Below are positions 36,739 through 47,371 of a stretch of 64,000 nucleotides of DNA, in pieces. This stretch comes from Stichopus chloronotus (lineage: Eukaryota; Echinodermata; Holothuroidea; Aspidochirotida; Stichopodidae), in NCBI GenBank assembly GCA_021234535.1, contig CM037843.1, positions 37,325,200-37,389,199 on the forward strand, given 5' to 3'. A model generated the notes under the pieces. The model saw only the letters and a list, made by a program, of their open reading frames with translations. It was not told the DNA's origin and ran no database searches. Both the position numbers and the translations under genes were made by a program. The first letter of the stretch is position 1. Each line of letters opens with the position of its first letter.

Positions 36739-39338
36739 CCATCTAGAGTCACTCGGTCTTTGTATTTACATTATTGGTTGATTTTTACGTCATCGATTGT
36801 AACATGTGTGGTTCGAATTCTCAGCTGTCAAAAAGATGTTGATTACTAAACGAATAAAAGCAATTCTAATATCCCTTAAAAATATGGAAACATTTTGCAT
36901 TACCATCTGAGGTTCTTATTTTTATAAATTGTTCCACACAATCCAAACCATGTATTATTTTGGTAAATATAACGCACTGATCCATGATGTCTTTTGTGTG
37001 GTGGATGTGGTTTGTTATTGCACATTATTTATTATCATAGAATAGTTTGTTATTACACATCATTTGTTATCATATAATCAATTAAGACGCCTGTGATCTT
37101 TTATGGTGTTCAACGCCTAATGACATGTTTGTTTTGAATCATCACTCATTTTCATTGCGTGGTGTGAATCCCGCAGAGTTATGGAGGAGTTTTAAACGAC
37201 CTTATAGAAATTAAATGGAAAAACTTTCATCAAATAGATCAAATGAAAATGTAATTATCTTTGTTCATCTAAAAAGCCGTTCAAGAAGTCGTCACACTCA
37301 GAAAACAGCATAATACCAAACTACGGACAGAGTATTGACGTCAATGCCGTGAATAATGTAAAATTTCTTGTGATGTATCCAGTTTAAATGTAAAATTAGT
37401 ACGAAGGAGTTCTAGGACAGATACATAAAAGTAGCTTAAAGACAATAAGAAAAAGAAATGCACCGACACCATATACATAAATCCATATGCATTAACACAT
37501 ATGGAAGAAGATAGAGAAAACTGCCTTCAGCAAACATTGGATTGAATGAATAATGGAGCACGATATAAATTTTAAAAAAAAATTCTAAAAACCTCTGCGC
37601 TGTATTTTAGCATTCAGCATGATGTGTGGATTTCATAGGTCTGCGTTCCATTTGCGTCATAGACTCTTCAAGGCAAGGCATCACAGTGTCGGTGATTTTT
37701 TATTTGCAATCCTTTCAAAATCAGCTGTGCAGCAACATTTACTTTTGCTGAAAGTACAGTAAAAAAAATATATCGAAAAAAAATTGAAGTAAAAAAAACA
37801 TTGAAATAAAAACAGTATCGAAAATATTTATGAATTTTGATTACACTACAGCATCTCTTTGTTTTTTAAATAGAAAATGGTACCAGAGATGCTCACGTAG
37901 ATTGAACACATGACTTAGTCATACTAGATACTGTATAACATACACTGTTTGAATAGCCTAATCTTCCATCATTCTCTTCCATTTGATACCAACCTGGGAG
38001 ACAACATATATATATTGCTCTTCTTTTTAAGAGAAATTCGATTCATTGGAATGCTATATACGGTAGAAAGTACAGAATTTTTTTTTGTCCGCTGAAAAGT
38101 TAACGGAACCGGACTTTGTGGTAAATTTGCGACACTCCTATGTAAATGCATTTTTTAAATTCTTGCTATAGACTACGATTTGGTCGTTTTTATGGCTTTT
38201 TGAAGCCGTAATATGTACAGCAAGTCCTTTGTTGTAAAATCTTGCTTAAAACCTCTGATTTGTGGCAAGAAATGGTTAAACTGTCATCTATGTAAACTCA
38301 CTAGTATTAAGTATTTAAAGGTCTCAGCTAGGCACATCAGATCCACACGATAATTATACCTTGCAGTTTTGATTGGATTCATATATTGTACTTTTATAGT
38401 TTGTAAAAGAAAGTTCCTTTGATTTGGCGGCATTAAGCAGTAAATTACAATCTTTAAAATATACGATTGGCTCTTTTCCCCTTTTAGTCTTTGCTGACTG
38501 TAATATAAAGTCACTCTTAACCTTCACCATAAATAGGTTACGGAAAAAATAGTCCAACTGAATAAAAGAATTACTAAAAATATTAAACGTGAACATCAGC
38601 GTTGGCTCCATCCCTAGATCAGGGTTAAAACAATCGAAAAGCATATAGGCCTATGGGAAAGGAAAAAGTCTGAAAAATGGGTTTTCAGAAATATTATAAA
38701 GTAAATAATCTGGCCAAAGCTAATAAAATCTGTAAAGTAAAATTTATAAAATAAATGAAAATCTGGCGAAATGCGGGACTTCCTTTGGTTCTGATGTATG
38801 TTTGTCAATTAAATCACTAAAGCCTCTTACCAAATGACCCCACAGCAACATAACACGTTCCTAGAATAGAACCAGGCTCCTGCAAAATCCCGTGAAAGGT
38901 ATACCTTGTCTTCCATCTGATCGTCCCAACATGGTTCTTTAGAGCTTCGTTTCCCTCAATGATCTTTACAAGAATAAAAGTTTCACTCAGAGTATGTCCC
39001 TTTTTGAAAGACATATAATCTTTGCTGGTATTTAACCATTCCTTTATCATGGTTATACCAAATGCATCGCATTTTGTGAGCATTCAAAATCTTATTCTAC
39101 GCATTGCCAATTGGGCAATGGCATTCTTTTCACTTTATTTATCAATTCAATACAAAATTGTCATCGTGTACTAAATTCACAGAAATTCTTTACATGGTTA
39201 CTTGCAACCATATTATGCAACATGGAGGTAAACATTTACGTAATGCCATGATAGGGTCAAACCCTCAGAGACTTTTCTGTGACGTTTTTTTTTTTGTTTG
39301 GGGGGGGGGGAGCTGCATGCAACGTTAAATCAAGTACG
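36739..39338. other. Non-coding stretch
   Basis: No gene recognised. It ends beside a T-run and G11 tract (39300-39310) just downstream of the receptor pseudogene. Confidence 0.4.
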
Positions 39339-40530
39339 TTATAAAATTCCAAAGACAGTTTTTAGGTACCTTCGATTCATCATCAAGAAGATCAATGGAT
39401 TCCACCAACTGTTACAATAAATCATGAAATACACGAAGAATTCAACTGCAGCACTCGCTTTGTATTCAGAATCGGACGCATCATTAACAAGACACGTCAC
39501 GCAAGGGCTCCACACGGCAAAGAGAGCTCCTGTTAACGCAAGAACAGTTCGTAAGCCACGGACATCAACTAATCTGTGATATCATGCTAGTAGGATCAGA
39601 TGACAGTGTAAGTCTATTCGAAAAAACGAACAGGTGGACGATTTGATCCGTTCCTGTTTCCATGATTACATTCGCGCCATGGTACATCATGTTCAGTTGC
39701 TTCAGTACGGCTGGTGCAGACGAAACAGTCGTTGATAGAACATGACTACACTTTGTGTTAGCTGTGAAATCAGTGCCAGCCGCTTGGTTGCAGGTTCGTC
39801 AAAATCAGCGAAGATGCTATCAGTCGCTTTGGATGCTGATAGTTCCCATTCCCTGAACTCGTGCTTTTCTCTTCATATGCTAACAGGTTATAATCAGTAA
39901 CCAGATATCGATATTGCTACCCACAATAAAGTGAACAGAAAAAAAAAAAAACAAGGCTAGCAAATATAATAGAAGGGATTCTTTCGTAGCTTCTGTGAGA
40001 CGACAGTAACTGGTGTGCATGTTGCAGTAGGATGATCGAAAAGGATAAACCCACTCATCCTCCTGGTATGACAAGGACCAAGAAGAGAGCGATTAACACT
40101 AACTACTCTGATGCCACGAGTGATTAGTATCGGATATCGAAGAGGTCCGGAGATTAAAAGACTGCGATCAAGACTCAGACAACCAACGAGGACAAGAGAA
40201 GATATCGCAAAGAAAGTAATAATTGGAAACGCCAAACTACAAATCATTGAGTTGACAACTGGTAGGTCTGTCCACACGAAGATTGTATCAAACAAGAGAC
40301 CAGAAACCCCAGTTGAAATGTCAAAAACGGCCAAACAAGATAGAATGATTCTGGAAACAATTTCGCTTCCGATTAAAAACTACTAGCATGAGTGAATTGA
40401 GCAGAACGACTAACAAGGTACGTGTTGGTTGCCATTCAACCTAACTCCTTGAAGTCCAACCCAATACGTTGAGTTGGCATCCATAACAACCTCCAACGCT
40501 TCGAATGTCGTTTTGTCGAACTGTAATGAT
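39339..40530 (-). pseudogene. Decayed class A GPCR of the local family
   Basis: Minus-strand relic readable across all helices but in changing frames. The N-terminal part reads MDANSTYWVGLQG (ATG 40482-40484), matching MTYWVGPAK of the 45972 gene. TM1 (LLVVLLNSLMLVVFNR) lies in another frame. TM2 reads ILSCLAVFDISTG in a third, with TAG at 40380-40382 just before it. TM3 ends LSLDRSLLISGPLRYP, so DRY is DRS. The TM4 region is shifted again. TM5 reads ATKESLLLYLLALFFFF and ends LLIITC. TM6 reads VRGLRTVLALTGALF and TM7 has NSWWNPLIFLMMN, with TAA at 39339-39341. The third loop is unrecognisable. At least three frameshifts plus an internal stop make it non-functional. It belongs with the 45972/54866 subfamily. 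Confidence 0.88.
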
Positions 40531-41594
40531 GCAACTTCGTTCTTTCATGATTCACTTGCCACAAGCTGATGGCAAGAATACTTCAGGAGGAATATATAGA
40601 AGTAAAATTCTTTGTGCTACCTTGCACTTTACATTAATGACACGATGTTATCATTTTTACATTTTGTCATGTATTTAATACTGCTCGCTTGGTTAGGATG
40701 CTATATGTGTGAACATATAATGAACCTTGCTAATTTTTTTTTTTCTAGGCTCACGACAAGAGTGCTGTGACAAAGAGACACGTGATTTAAAATTTCAATC
40801 AGCGTCCTTGAATCACAAAGTATGTTGCTTTAATTACTTTCTTTCCAGTAACTTTCTTTCCAGTAACTCAAACAGGTTTGAAGTTATTTGCTTTTGTCAT
40901 CTCGTGAAAATGTAAATATTTTTAGCATATTTGTACTACATATGGTTCGCACACTGATTTCTGTGGTTTTTCTCGAAGCTATTGCTGCATGCTGTACGTG
41001 AGAGCTCCACTGAACGAAATCTAACTTGAAAATGAAAACAAACTTGCAGTTCTGGTTGTCTGGTAATGTTTGTACCGCTCTAGAATTTTCGGGTTAGGGC
41101 AAAGCCTTATTTAATTTGTCACACTTTTTTCATTGCAATGACGTCAAACAGACAAAAATTCATATACGCATTATTCCTTACATTGATAAGAAGTTAATGT
41201 TAGAAAGACAGTATTTTGTTTTTATTTCTACTGACCTTTCAGAAATAAAAAGGAGAAATATTAAAGTATCTGAAAACTCTAAGAGAGCGAAGAAGACAAA
41301 CAGTCAGTTATTCAAGATTTTATCTCTTTACCAGCATTTGAGTTGTAAAAGCTTCAGAATCTGATTTAAAACAAGACCGCGGTCAACTTGCATAGATGAA
41401 GTCTCTCTAACTCCAGCCTACTTCAAAATAACCGGTAACATAACCCTGCTAAAATCTTGTATACAAATATATCTACAGGACATTACATACAAGAGATGCC
41501 AATGATGTGGGCTTGGGTTACCGATGGGTGAGCAGTCGCTCGAATATTATATGGTGTCGTGTAGTGCTCTTTGGCTATGATTTCCTTCCCATTA
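40531..41594. other. Non-coding stretch
   Basis: No gene recognised. Includes a 15-base direct tandem (ACTTTCTTTCCAGTA twice, 40836-40865). Confidence 0.45.
40836..40865. repeat. 15-bp tandem duplication
   Basis: ACTTTCTTTCCAGTA occurs twice, head to tail and exact. Confidence 0.9.
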
Positions 41595-41837
41595 AGCTAG
41601 CCATCCATTTGTCTGATATGCGTTATGCGTTACCCGTATGCGTGTAAACGTGGTGTACGTAACGTGTGTGCGTATGCGTGAAAGTCCCATCTATTCATGC
41701 GTCAAAAACATGTGCTGCATTGCGTATATAATCTCTAGTACGGCTATTTTCTGCCTTTTGCTGGCCTGGACTGGAAAGAACAAACACACCAGACAAACTT
41801 CGCCATGCTCCCTATTCGTTCAAATTTGCAACATTTG

Positions 41838-41874
41838 CGTGAGGAAGAGGAGGAAGAGGAAGAAGAGGAAGAGA
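41838..41874. repeat. GAG/GAA-rich low-complexity tract
   Basis: GAGGAAGAGGAGGAAG-type purine tract inside the Harbinger element. In one + frame it encodes a poly-Glu run followed by ILTLLALV, the usual N-terminal wording of vertebrate-type Harbinger transposases, before a stop. Confidence 0.7.
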
Positions 41875-41908
41875 TATTGACACTTTTAGCCCTCGTGTAA
41901 TTCAGGGA

Positions 41909-42148
41909 GCAAAGAGAAAAAAGAAAAAGAGAAAGCACAAATACTGGGTAAGTCCCAGGCTAGAGATTCGAAAAGATCAAGGGGCCCACAAACATCTTGT
42001 TAAGGAATTGGAACTACATGACATCTCTTTCCATAAGTACTTTCGTTTAACCAGAGAACAGTTCAAGCAGGTTCTGTACCATACTGAGGAAGATATTACG
42101 AAGTATTACCCTTCAAGAAACACTTTTGGAGGAAGACAGCAGGTTTGA
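41909..42148 (+). pseudogene. Harbinger transposase N-terminal fragment
   Basis: The open frame reads AKRKKKKRKHKYWVSPR, then HLVKELELHDISFHKYFRLT and REQFKQVLYHTEEDITK, ending TGA at 42146-42148. The basic box, YWV, and F-x-x-YFRxxxEQFxxxL are the N-terminal region found in HARBI1-like DDE transposases. A second + frame just after reads EEDSRFESDEESFDSQ to a TAG at about 42210, which resembles an acidic C-terminal tail. The DDE catalytic domain that should lie between is missing, so an internal deletion has joined the ends. Not functional. Confidence 0.75.
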
Positions 42149-42558
42149 AAGTGATGAAGAATCGTTCGACAGTCAAGACTCGCAGGAAGATCTATTGATG
42201 ATGCGCTCATAGCTGCACTCTGAGCTTAGACTCATTTACGTGCACTAAAGAACACGCATTTCTAAAAATAATTTCACGACACTAATGCCTAAAATATAAC
42301 ATATTAAAAGGCTTACTACTGATAACGCTCCTCCACAATTGAATAGAGAGCAGAAACCGGTCTAATTGGTCATAAGAACCACTACTCTGTCATATCACTG
42401 TTTTAAAAGTATGTCAATTCTACTACTTAAAAGTATGTCATTTGAAATGCTGGAAATGTTTCACCAAGGGTACATGCAACAAGCTCATGTTTTACCCAGG
42501 CGTTTCCCCTAAAAAATTTCCCTTCGGGTTCTGCGTCGCTCGTTGCGTTAGATAGTGT

Positions 42559-42735
42559 TCAACCGCCTACCCAACATTTTTCATCATTTTTTGCCGTTGC
42601 AATGCTTTTCCAGATGTTACTCAGCATGACAGCATCTTTATGTCCTGGTAACTCGGGGTCATATAGGACAGCACTTTGCCCGACCAATTCCACAAGTTTT
42701 TCCAGCATTTCTGTGGTTGTCTTTGGCTTAGGCAT
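42559..42735 (-). pseudogene. MADF/Myb-like protein N-terminus of the Harbinger element
   Basis: The minus-strand frame starts MPKPKTTTEMLEKLVELVG (ATG 42733-42735) and continues AVLYDPELPGHKDAV...IWKSIA, the L-x-x-LV, LYDxxxPxxKD and W-x-x-IA pattern of MADF (Adf-1-like) DNA-binding domains. PIF/Harbinger elements carry such a second protein, which works with the transposase at the element ends. The frame stops after 58 residues, far short of the family's usual length, consistent with the internal deletion. It lies in opposite orientation to the transposase piece, as is common in this superfamily. Confidence 0.65.
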
Positions 42736-43057
42736 CTTGTACTTTGGCAAAAATTAACAGGAGAAACACACGTGCAACTCACGAAGAGTATGTCAGTCAC
42801 AGCATGGCGGGAAATGAGACCCGGGGAATCCCCTCATCTGATGTCATATGTCTTGAGATGTCCTGTCCGATTGGTCTTCGTTTACGTAAAAAAAGGCCCT
42901 CGAGGCTTTCCAAAACGCATACGCATGACGGACACAAAATCGCATAACGCATGACGGACATATGGATGGGCGTCTTTTATGAGTCTTTGAGACCTTTTTT
43001 AACGCATACGCATGACGGACAACGCATAACGTACATCGGACAAATGGATGGCTAGCT

Positions 43058-43860
43058 TTAGATTGTAAGAACAGTGTTGTGCTCCAGTGTCGGTCTGGGG
43101 TTGTACCTTAGTGTCGATCCAAAAATGAACCAATCCAAGCTTTGAACTGTTGTCTTGTTGCAGTGTCAGCACAGTGGCACGTTTTTTTTTTTCTACTGGA
43201 GTGACAATCAGCTTGCTGCCATACTCCAGAGTTAGGCTGCTTTAAATTATTGTTGTAGTCTAGTTGTGGTGAATGTTGTGCTCATGTAAAAGTAGACCGT
43301 CTCAATTAAGATCTGATATGCCCAGAATTTCAACACCAATTTTCACACCCAAAGATAACATGACACCCTGAGTCGAGAATCTCATTTGGGTCCTCTCATT
43401 CGACTTCATTCAGTCTTCGTCAGCTTGAATGATGGCTTGTTTAAACCATACAACATTAAATGAAAAATTTCCCAGGCTAAAAGCACTCTAAAATCAATAC
43501 AAGCAAGCAAGCTAAATGGTCAAAAAAAGGGAAGATCGTTGTAAAACTTAAAAGAACTAGTTGCGTGAAAAAGCTAAACAGACAAGACAGGTAAACAGCT
43601 TAAAATGCAATCCAAACGTCAGTACTCTCCAAACAGCTGTATGTAAAATGCAGTGTAAAGGAGATAAATAAGACTAAGAAAACTTTAACAATCTACAAGT
43701 TCTGAGAACATTCAAGGAACTGACAATGAAAACATCAATGCTCAATGCAAAATATACTAAATTGTGAAACCAAAATGACTCAAGATATGTACTGTGAGAA
43801 ACTAACGCTATTGTATAAATTTAATTCTTTCCTTTTGTTGAGCCAGAACGAAAATAAAGT
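43058..43860. other. Non-coding stretch
   Basis: No gene recognised. Confidence 0.45.
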
Positions 43861-44428
43861 GTTTAATGTGATTGGGTACGTAGGAGAAAAGAAAAAAACA
43901 CTGAAATTTCATCTCCAAAAGCTCTAACGTAACGACAAAAAGTGTATAATACAATAATGTTATAGTTGACAGATTTCATTTAAATCAACGGTGTGCTTCT
44001 CTGAACAAGCCAATGGGAAGTATACTAGTGCTGAATATTCAGTTAGTCAAAACAACTCAGGATCACTGACGACGCATGTTGTGATCAGCTCGTAGGCTAT
44101 TTGTAACTACAGTGCTTCCTTTCACCAAATACTAAAATTCCTGATACTGACCAAGGAGCGACGACTTGAGAAGTATGTTTTTGATACAACAGTGAGACCC
44201 GTACTGTTGCATATTCATTACGTAGGCGCTTATTGTGAGAACCGTTAATTTTTAAGTACGATTTCTGTTTTTTACTGTTTTAAGCCAATCGTGTTGCCTT
44301 TCAAACTAGTTACTGTCATTTTCCTTCATTGAAAGACGTAGTCCGTCCATGTACAACGTCGCGGGGACATTTAAAGATAAAGAAAAAGTTAAGATCAAAC
44401 ATAATCTCATCCTCCTGGTTTTTTAGTA
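43861..44428 (+). repeat. Dispersed repeat family A, copy 2 (left arm of large inverted repeat)
   Basis: Reverse-complement match to 51001-51626 along its length. Shared strings include GAAATTTCATCTCCAAAAG, GGAGCGACGACTTGAG, GTACAACGTCGCG/GTACAACGTCGCGTG and GTTAAGATCAAAC. It lacks an ~80-base internal segment seen in the other arm and in the fragment at 3380-3533. No protein recognised. Confidence 0.85.
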
Positions 44429-45971
44429 CACACGCAATCACTTCAACTGGGCTAGCCAATAGCCACTTCTTTTGTGAGAAGAGAATTAATATTTGATGTC
44501 CAGTAAACCCTTTCAATCGGATAGTGGAATTTTATTTGAGAAATATGATATGGAGCAGAATTATAAGGTACTGCCCAATTCACATCTTCCTTGGTTATCA
44601 AGAAGGTCTGGCTTATGGTTTCTGAATCTGATCTCTGTAGCTGTAGATCCAAAATACTGCATATTAAACTTTACACAAACAGCCAAATATAGATATGTCA
44701 ATAAAAATGATTCAAACTTTACAGAAGCTTTGATGTTGAGAGTCAACTACACGCTGAAAAGGATTCAGAGCACCAGGCTAGGAAGCTTTTTTTTTTCTCA
44801 TTCAAAATCTTTAGCCACACTAACATGAAACAAGCAAGTGAATCTCCTTAAGAGGAACAACGATACGACGATATTACAAACTAAAAGTTCAAAGTGAGAA
44901 AGCAACATAGAGACATAAAGACATGGATGTCTAAGAGGTGAATGAGAGGCAAACCACAAAATGCAAGCTCCATTGTGGGGCAATCCGGGGGGGATAAAAA
45001 GTTAAAGGTGGCAAAGTGGCCCATTGATTAAAAAAAAGTTAGTCGTCGTTGCCTAAAAACCTACCAAAACATCGTTGAGTTCAGTATTTATTGCCCGATT
45101 GTCTTACACGTAAAGGACGACTTAAAATGTGCTTTAATTGATTGAGAGGTTCTTTTTGGTAGAAACTGTGGCCAACAACTCCGTCGTGTATAATCTGTAC
45201 AACATGATTGGCTATGGCTCATGTTGAATTGCAATGGATAACATTGCGTTTTTTCACAATTATACAAAACAACGTGTACAAACATGCTCACTTTTATTGC
45301 AGTAAATGAATTAAACATCAACGCCGAAGGCATGCTCAAAATAAATTGGAAAACTGATATTTGAAATCAAATCAAATTTATTCATTCAATTGTGAGGATG
45401 AATGAGTTTGTTCAATATTCACGGCAGTATTTTTTTTCTTTTTTGTTCATCTTCAGAGTTTGCTTCTAATTTTAAGAGCTGGACGCTTCAATATTGTTAC
45501 AAACTGATTCAATTTCCATTTTTCCTGTATGTGTTGTTTGCTGAAAGCATGCTCATTTCAACATGTAACCTAGTTCCGACAGGGTTCATGAAAAAAAAGT
45601 TGTGGATTATTGAATTAGACCTGAATCAGTTCGTGACTCGAAATGCCGCTCTACTATTTTTGAATTATGTAAAAAAGATCCCAAGTACACGTGAGGTATT
45701 TATCAATAATAAAGTGTCATCATCCTTCGACATTTAATAAGTATCATTTTCTCTTCTCTTCATTACTTCCGTCAGTGATTGTAGATTTTGTTTTTATCAA
45801 CAACGCAATGTAACAAATGTGGGAAGGTTTCTAATAAATTACTTTTCAGATGAACGATCTTGTCAGAAGATTTCCCAGAGTCACCGGAGAGAGCTTGGAC
45901 GTATGTTTCCTCTTGGAATGATCTTTTACCATTTAATTCAATTTGTGTTTCATTTTTCCCTGTAAAGTAGT
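44429..45971. other. Non-coding stretch upstream of a receptor gene
   Basis: No gene recognised. A T-rich stretch followed by CCCTGTAAAG and TAG just before the 45972 start codon resembles a 3' splice site, so a 5'-UTR intron is possible. Confidence 0.4.
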
Positions 45972-47054
45972 ATGTCCCTCTTCCCTTCAGCACAAGATGC
46001 GTCTTCATGGCAACTACCTCATTCAGCCTCACCAATGACGACTTTCTTTTCTGAGGAGGTAATGACATATTGGGTGGGACCAGCTAAGATCTTACGGAGT
46101 ACCACCATGACAATCACCGGACTCCTCTGCATTACCGTCAACAGTTTTAATTTTATCATCCTTCGGAAATCTCCGGACTCATTTGGAGAGACGACGTCTC
46201 TGATTTTATTGTTGATGTCTCTTGTCGATATCTGCACCGGAATATCGGTTATCGTCATAGACAACATCGAAACTCTGACTGAAATCCCTTTCGAGTACCC
46301 TTTGTTTTGTTCCATTGCATTTCCAGTGAAAGGATTTTTCGTGTTTTATTCTTTGTGTCTGGTTGGAGTACTCAATCTGGACAGAATGGTTCTCGTGACA
46401 CGGCCCCTGCGATATCACATTCTAGTCACTAAACCTCGGATGATAGTGGTGCTAGTGTTAGCATCTTTCGTACCGGCACTGATAGCATCGGTTATTACGT
46501 CGACGACCATCGGTCGCAGGAACCGCTTTTGTAAATTACAGGCCACGAAAAACGATTATAATGACGTCATCGTATCTGGTGTAGCCGTTTTCATATTAGT
46601 GGAAGTCCTATTCATCACATTCTCCAATTTTCATTTGTTATACATCGCTTGCCGTCACAGGAGCAAGATGAATTCTTCCGTCGCTCCGGCCACTGTCATG
46701 TCAACATGCAACACTACCGCAGACGGGACGGGGGAAAGAAGTTGCGATGGAGGACGGACCTCCAGTGTGGTGGTCACAGACGCAGCACTGAATCGAACAA
46801 AACATCGCAAATCTGTGGATTTGAAGGGTCTTAGAACTGTTTGTACTGTCACCATTGCTCTTTACGTTGCAGCTATCCCCTACTTTGTCAGATTGTTACT
46901 GAACGTATTTGACAATAGTTACGTCACAGATCCATTCTTTGAGTATTGTGGCTACTTGGCAGGTTATAGTAATAGCTGGTGGAACCCGATAATCTACCTG
47001 ATGATCAACTCTTCTTATAGAAACAATGCTAAGAGATTATTACAGAACCTCTAA
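45972..47054 (+). CDS. Single-exon class A GPCR (DRM type), 360 aa
   Basis: Complete receptor. The start is well fixed: an in-frame TAA (45963-45965) lies two codons before ATG 45972. The N-terminus (1-40) includes MTYWVG, shared with the pseudogene at 40.5 kb. TM1 carries N57, TM2 D86, C113 begins TM3, and DRM (137-139) is followed by RPLRYH. The ECL2 cysteine lies in RNRFCK. The third loop is Thr/Ser-rich and variable, then DLKGLRTVCTVT opens TM6 and NSWWNPIIY closes TM7 (NPIIY 338-342), leaving an 18-residue tail. A candidate AATAAA lies at 47366-47371. The gene stands between two inverted copies of repeat family A. Its first ~445 bases are nearly identical to the 54866 gene, the rest much less so. 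Orphan receptor; ligand unknown. Confidence 0.93.
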   Translation: MSLFPSAQDASSWQLPHSASPMTTFFSEEVMTYWVGPAKILRSTTMTITGLLCITVNSFNFIILRKSPDSFGETTSLILLLMSLVDICTGISVIVIDNIETLTEIPFEYPLFCSIAFPVKGFFVFYSLCLVGVLNLDRMVLVTRPLRYHILVTKPRMIVVLVLASFVPALIASVITSTTIGRRNRFCKLQATKNDYNDVIVSGVAVFILVEVLFITFSNFHLLYIACRHRSKMNSSVAPATVMSTCNTTADGTGERSCDGGRTSSVVVTDAALNRTKHRKSVDLKGLRTVCTVTIALYVAAIPYFVRLLLNVFDNSYVTDPFFEYCGYLAGYSNSWWNPIIYLMINSSYRNNAKRLLQNL

Positions 47055-47365
47055 ATGTGTACTCAATTACCATTTCTGATGACTTCATTTAATTCTGTTA
47101 AAAATTGTGAAAACTAGGTGAACCGTTATCCGATGATGATGATGATGCAACAACACAAATTTATTTGTGCTCTAGTTATCGACATTGTGGAGATATTTGA
47201 CCCTGAGACAGTGAAACTTGTCCGTCTTCATTTATGGAATCCATATTGCTTACCAGATCAAACTGAAATTCACTCTCCATATAGCCAAAATCGACCCAAA
47301 AACAGAATAGGTCAAGTGTCGTCTTGAAGACTAAATATGTACCAACAACATATTTAGTTGTAAGT

Positions 47366-47371
47366 AATAAA
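47366..47371 (+). promoter_or_regulatory. Candidate polyadenylation signal
   Basis: AATAAA 312 bases after the stop of the 45972 receptor. Confidence 0.35.

Larger units (their letters stand above)
41595..43057. mobile_element. PIF/Harbinger DNA transposon, internally deleted
   Basis: The left end AGCTAGCCATCCATTTGTC is answered at the right end by GACAAATGGATGGCTAGCT, a 19-base inverted repeat with one mismatch. Similarity runs on for about 50 bases through GCGTTATGCGTT / AACGCATAACG and ACGCATACG. Both ends are flanked by TTA (41592-41594 and 43058-43060), the 3-bp duplication typical of this superfamily. Inside are the two expected genes in fragment form: transposase pieces on + and a MADF-like DNA-binding protein on -. 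Total length is 1463 bp and the catalytic core is absent, so the copy cannot move by itself. Extra tandem CGCATACGCATGACGGAC units lie near the right end. Confidence 0.9.

Noticed and set aside
38817..39083. Minus-strand 88-codon frame with the string GILQEPGSILG, reminiscent of the RT motif PQGSILG
   Set aside because: No other RT motif before or after it in any frame, and the residues after GSILG do not fit. Treated as chance.
41744..41938. Poly-Ser minus-strand frame
   Set aside because: Shadow of the GAG/GAA tract inside the Harbinger element; the meaningful frames are on the plus strand.
46019..46855. Several long minus-strand frames opposite the 45972 receptor, with copies opposite the 54866 gene
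   Set aside because: Mirror frames of the receptor coding strand; their conservation between paralogues follows from the sense sequence.
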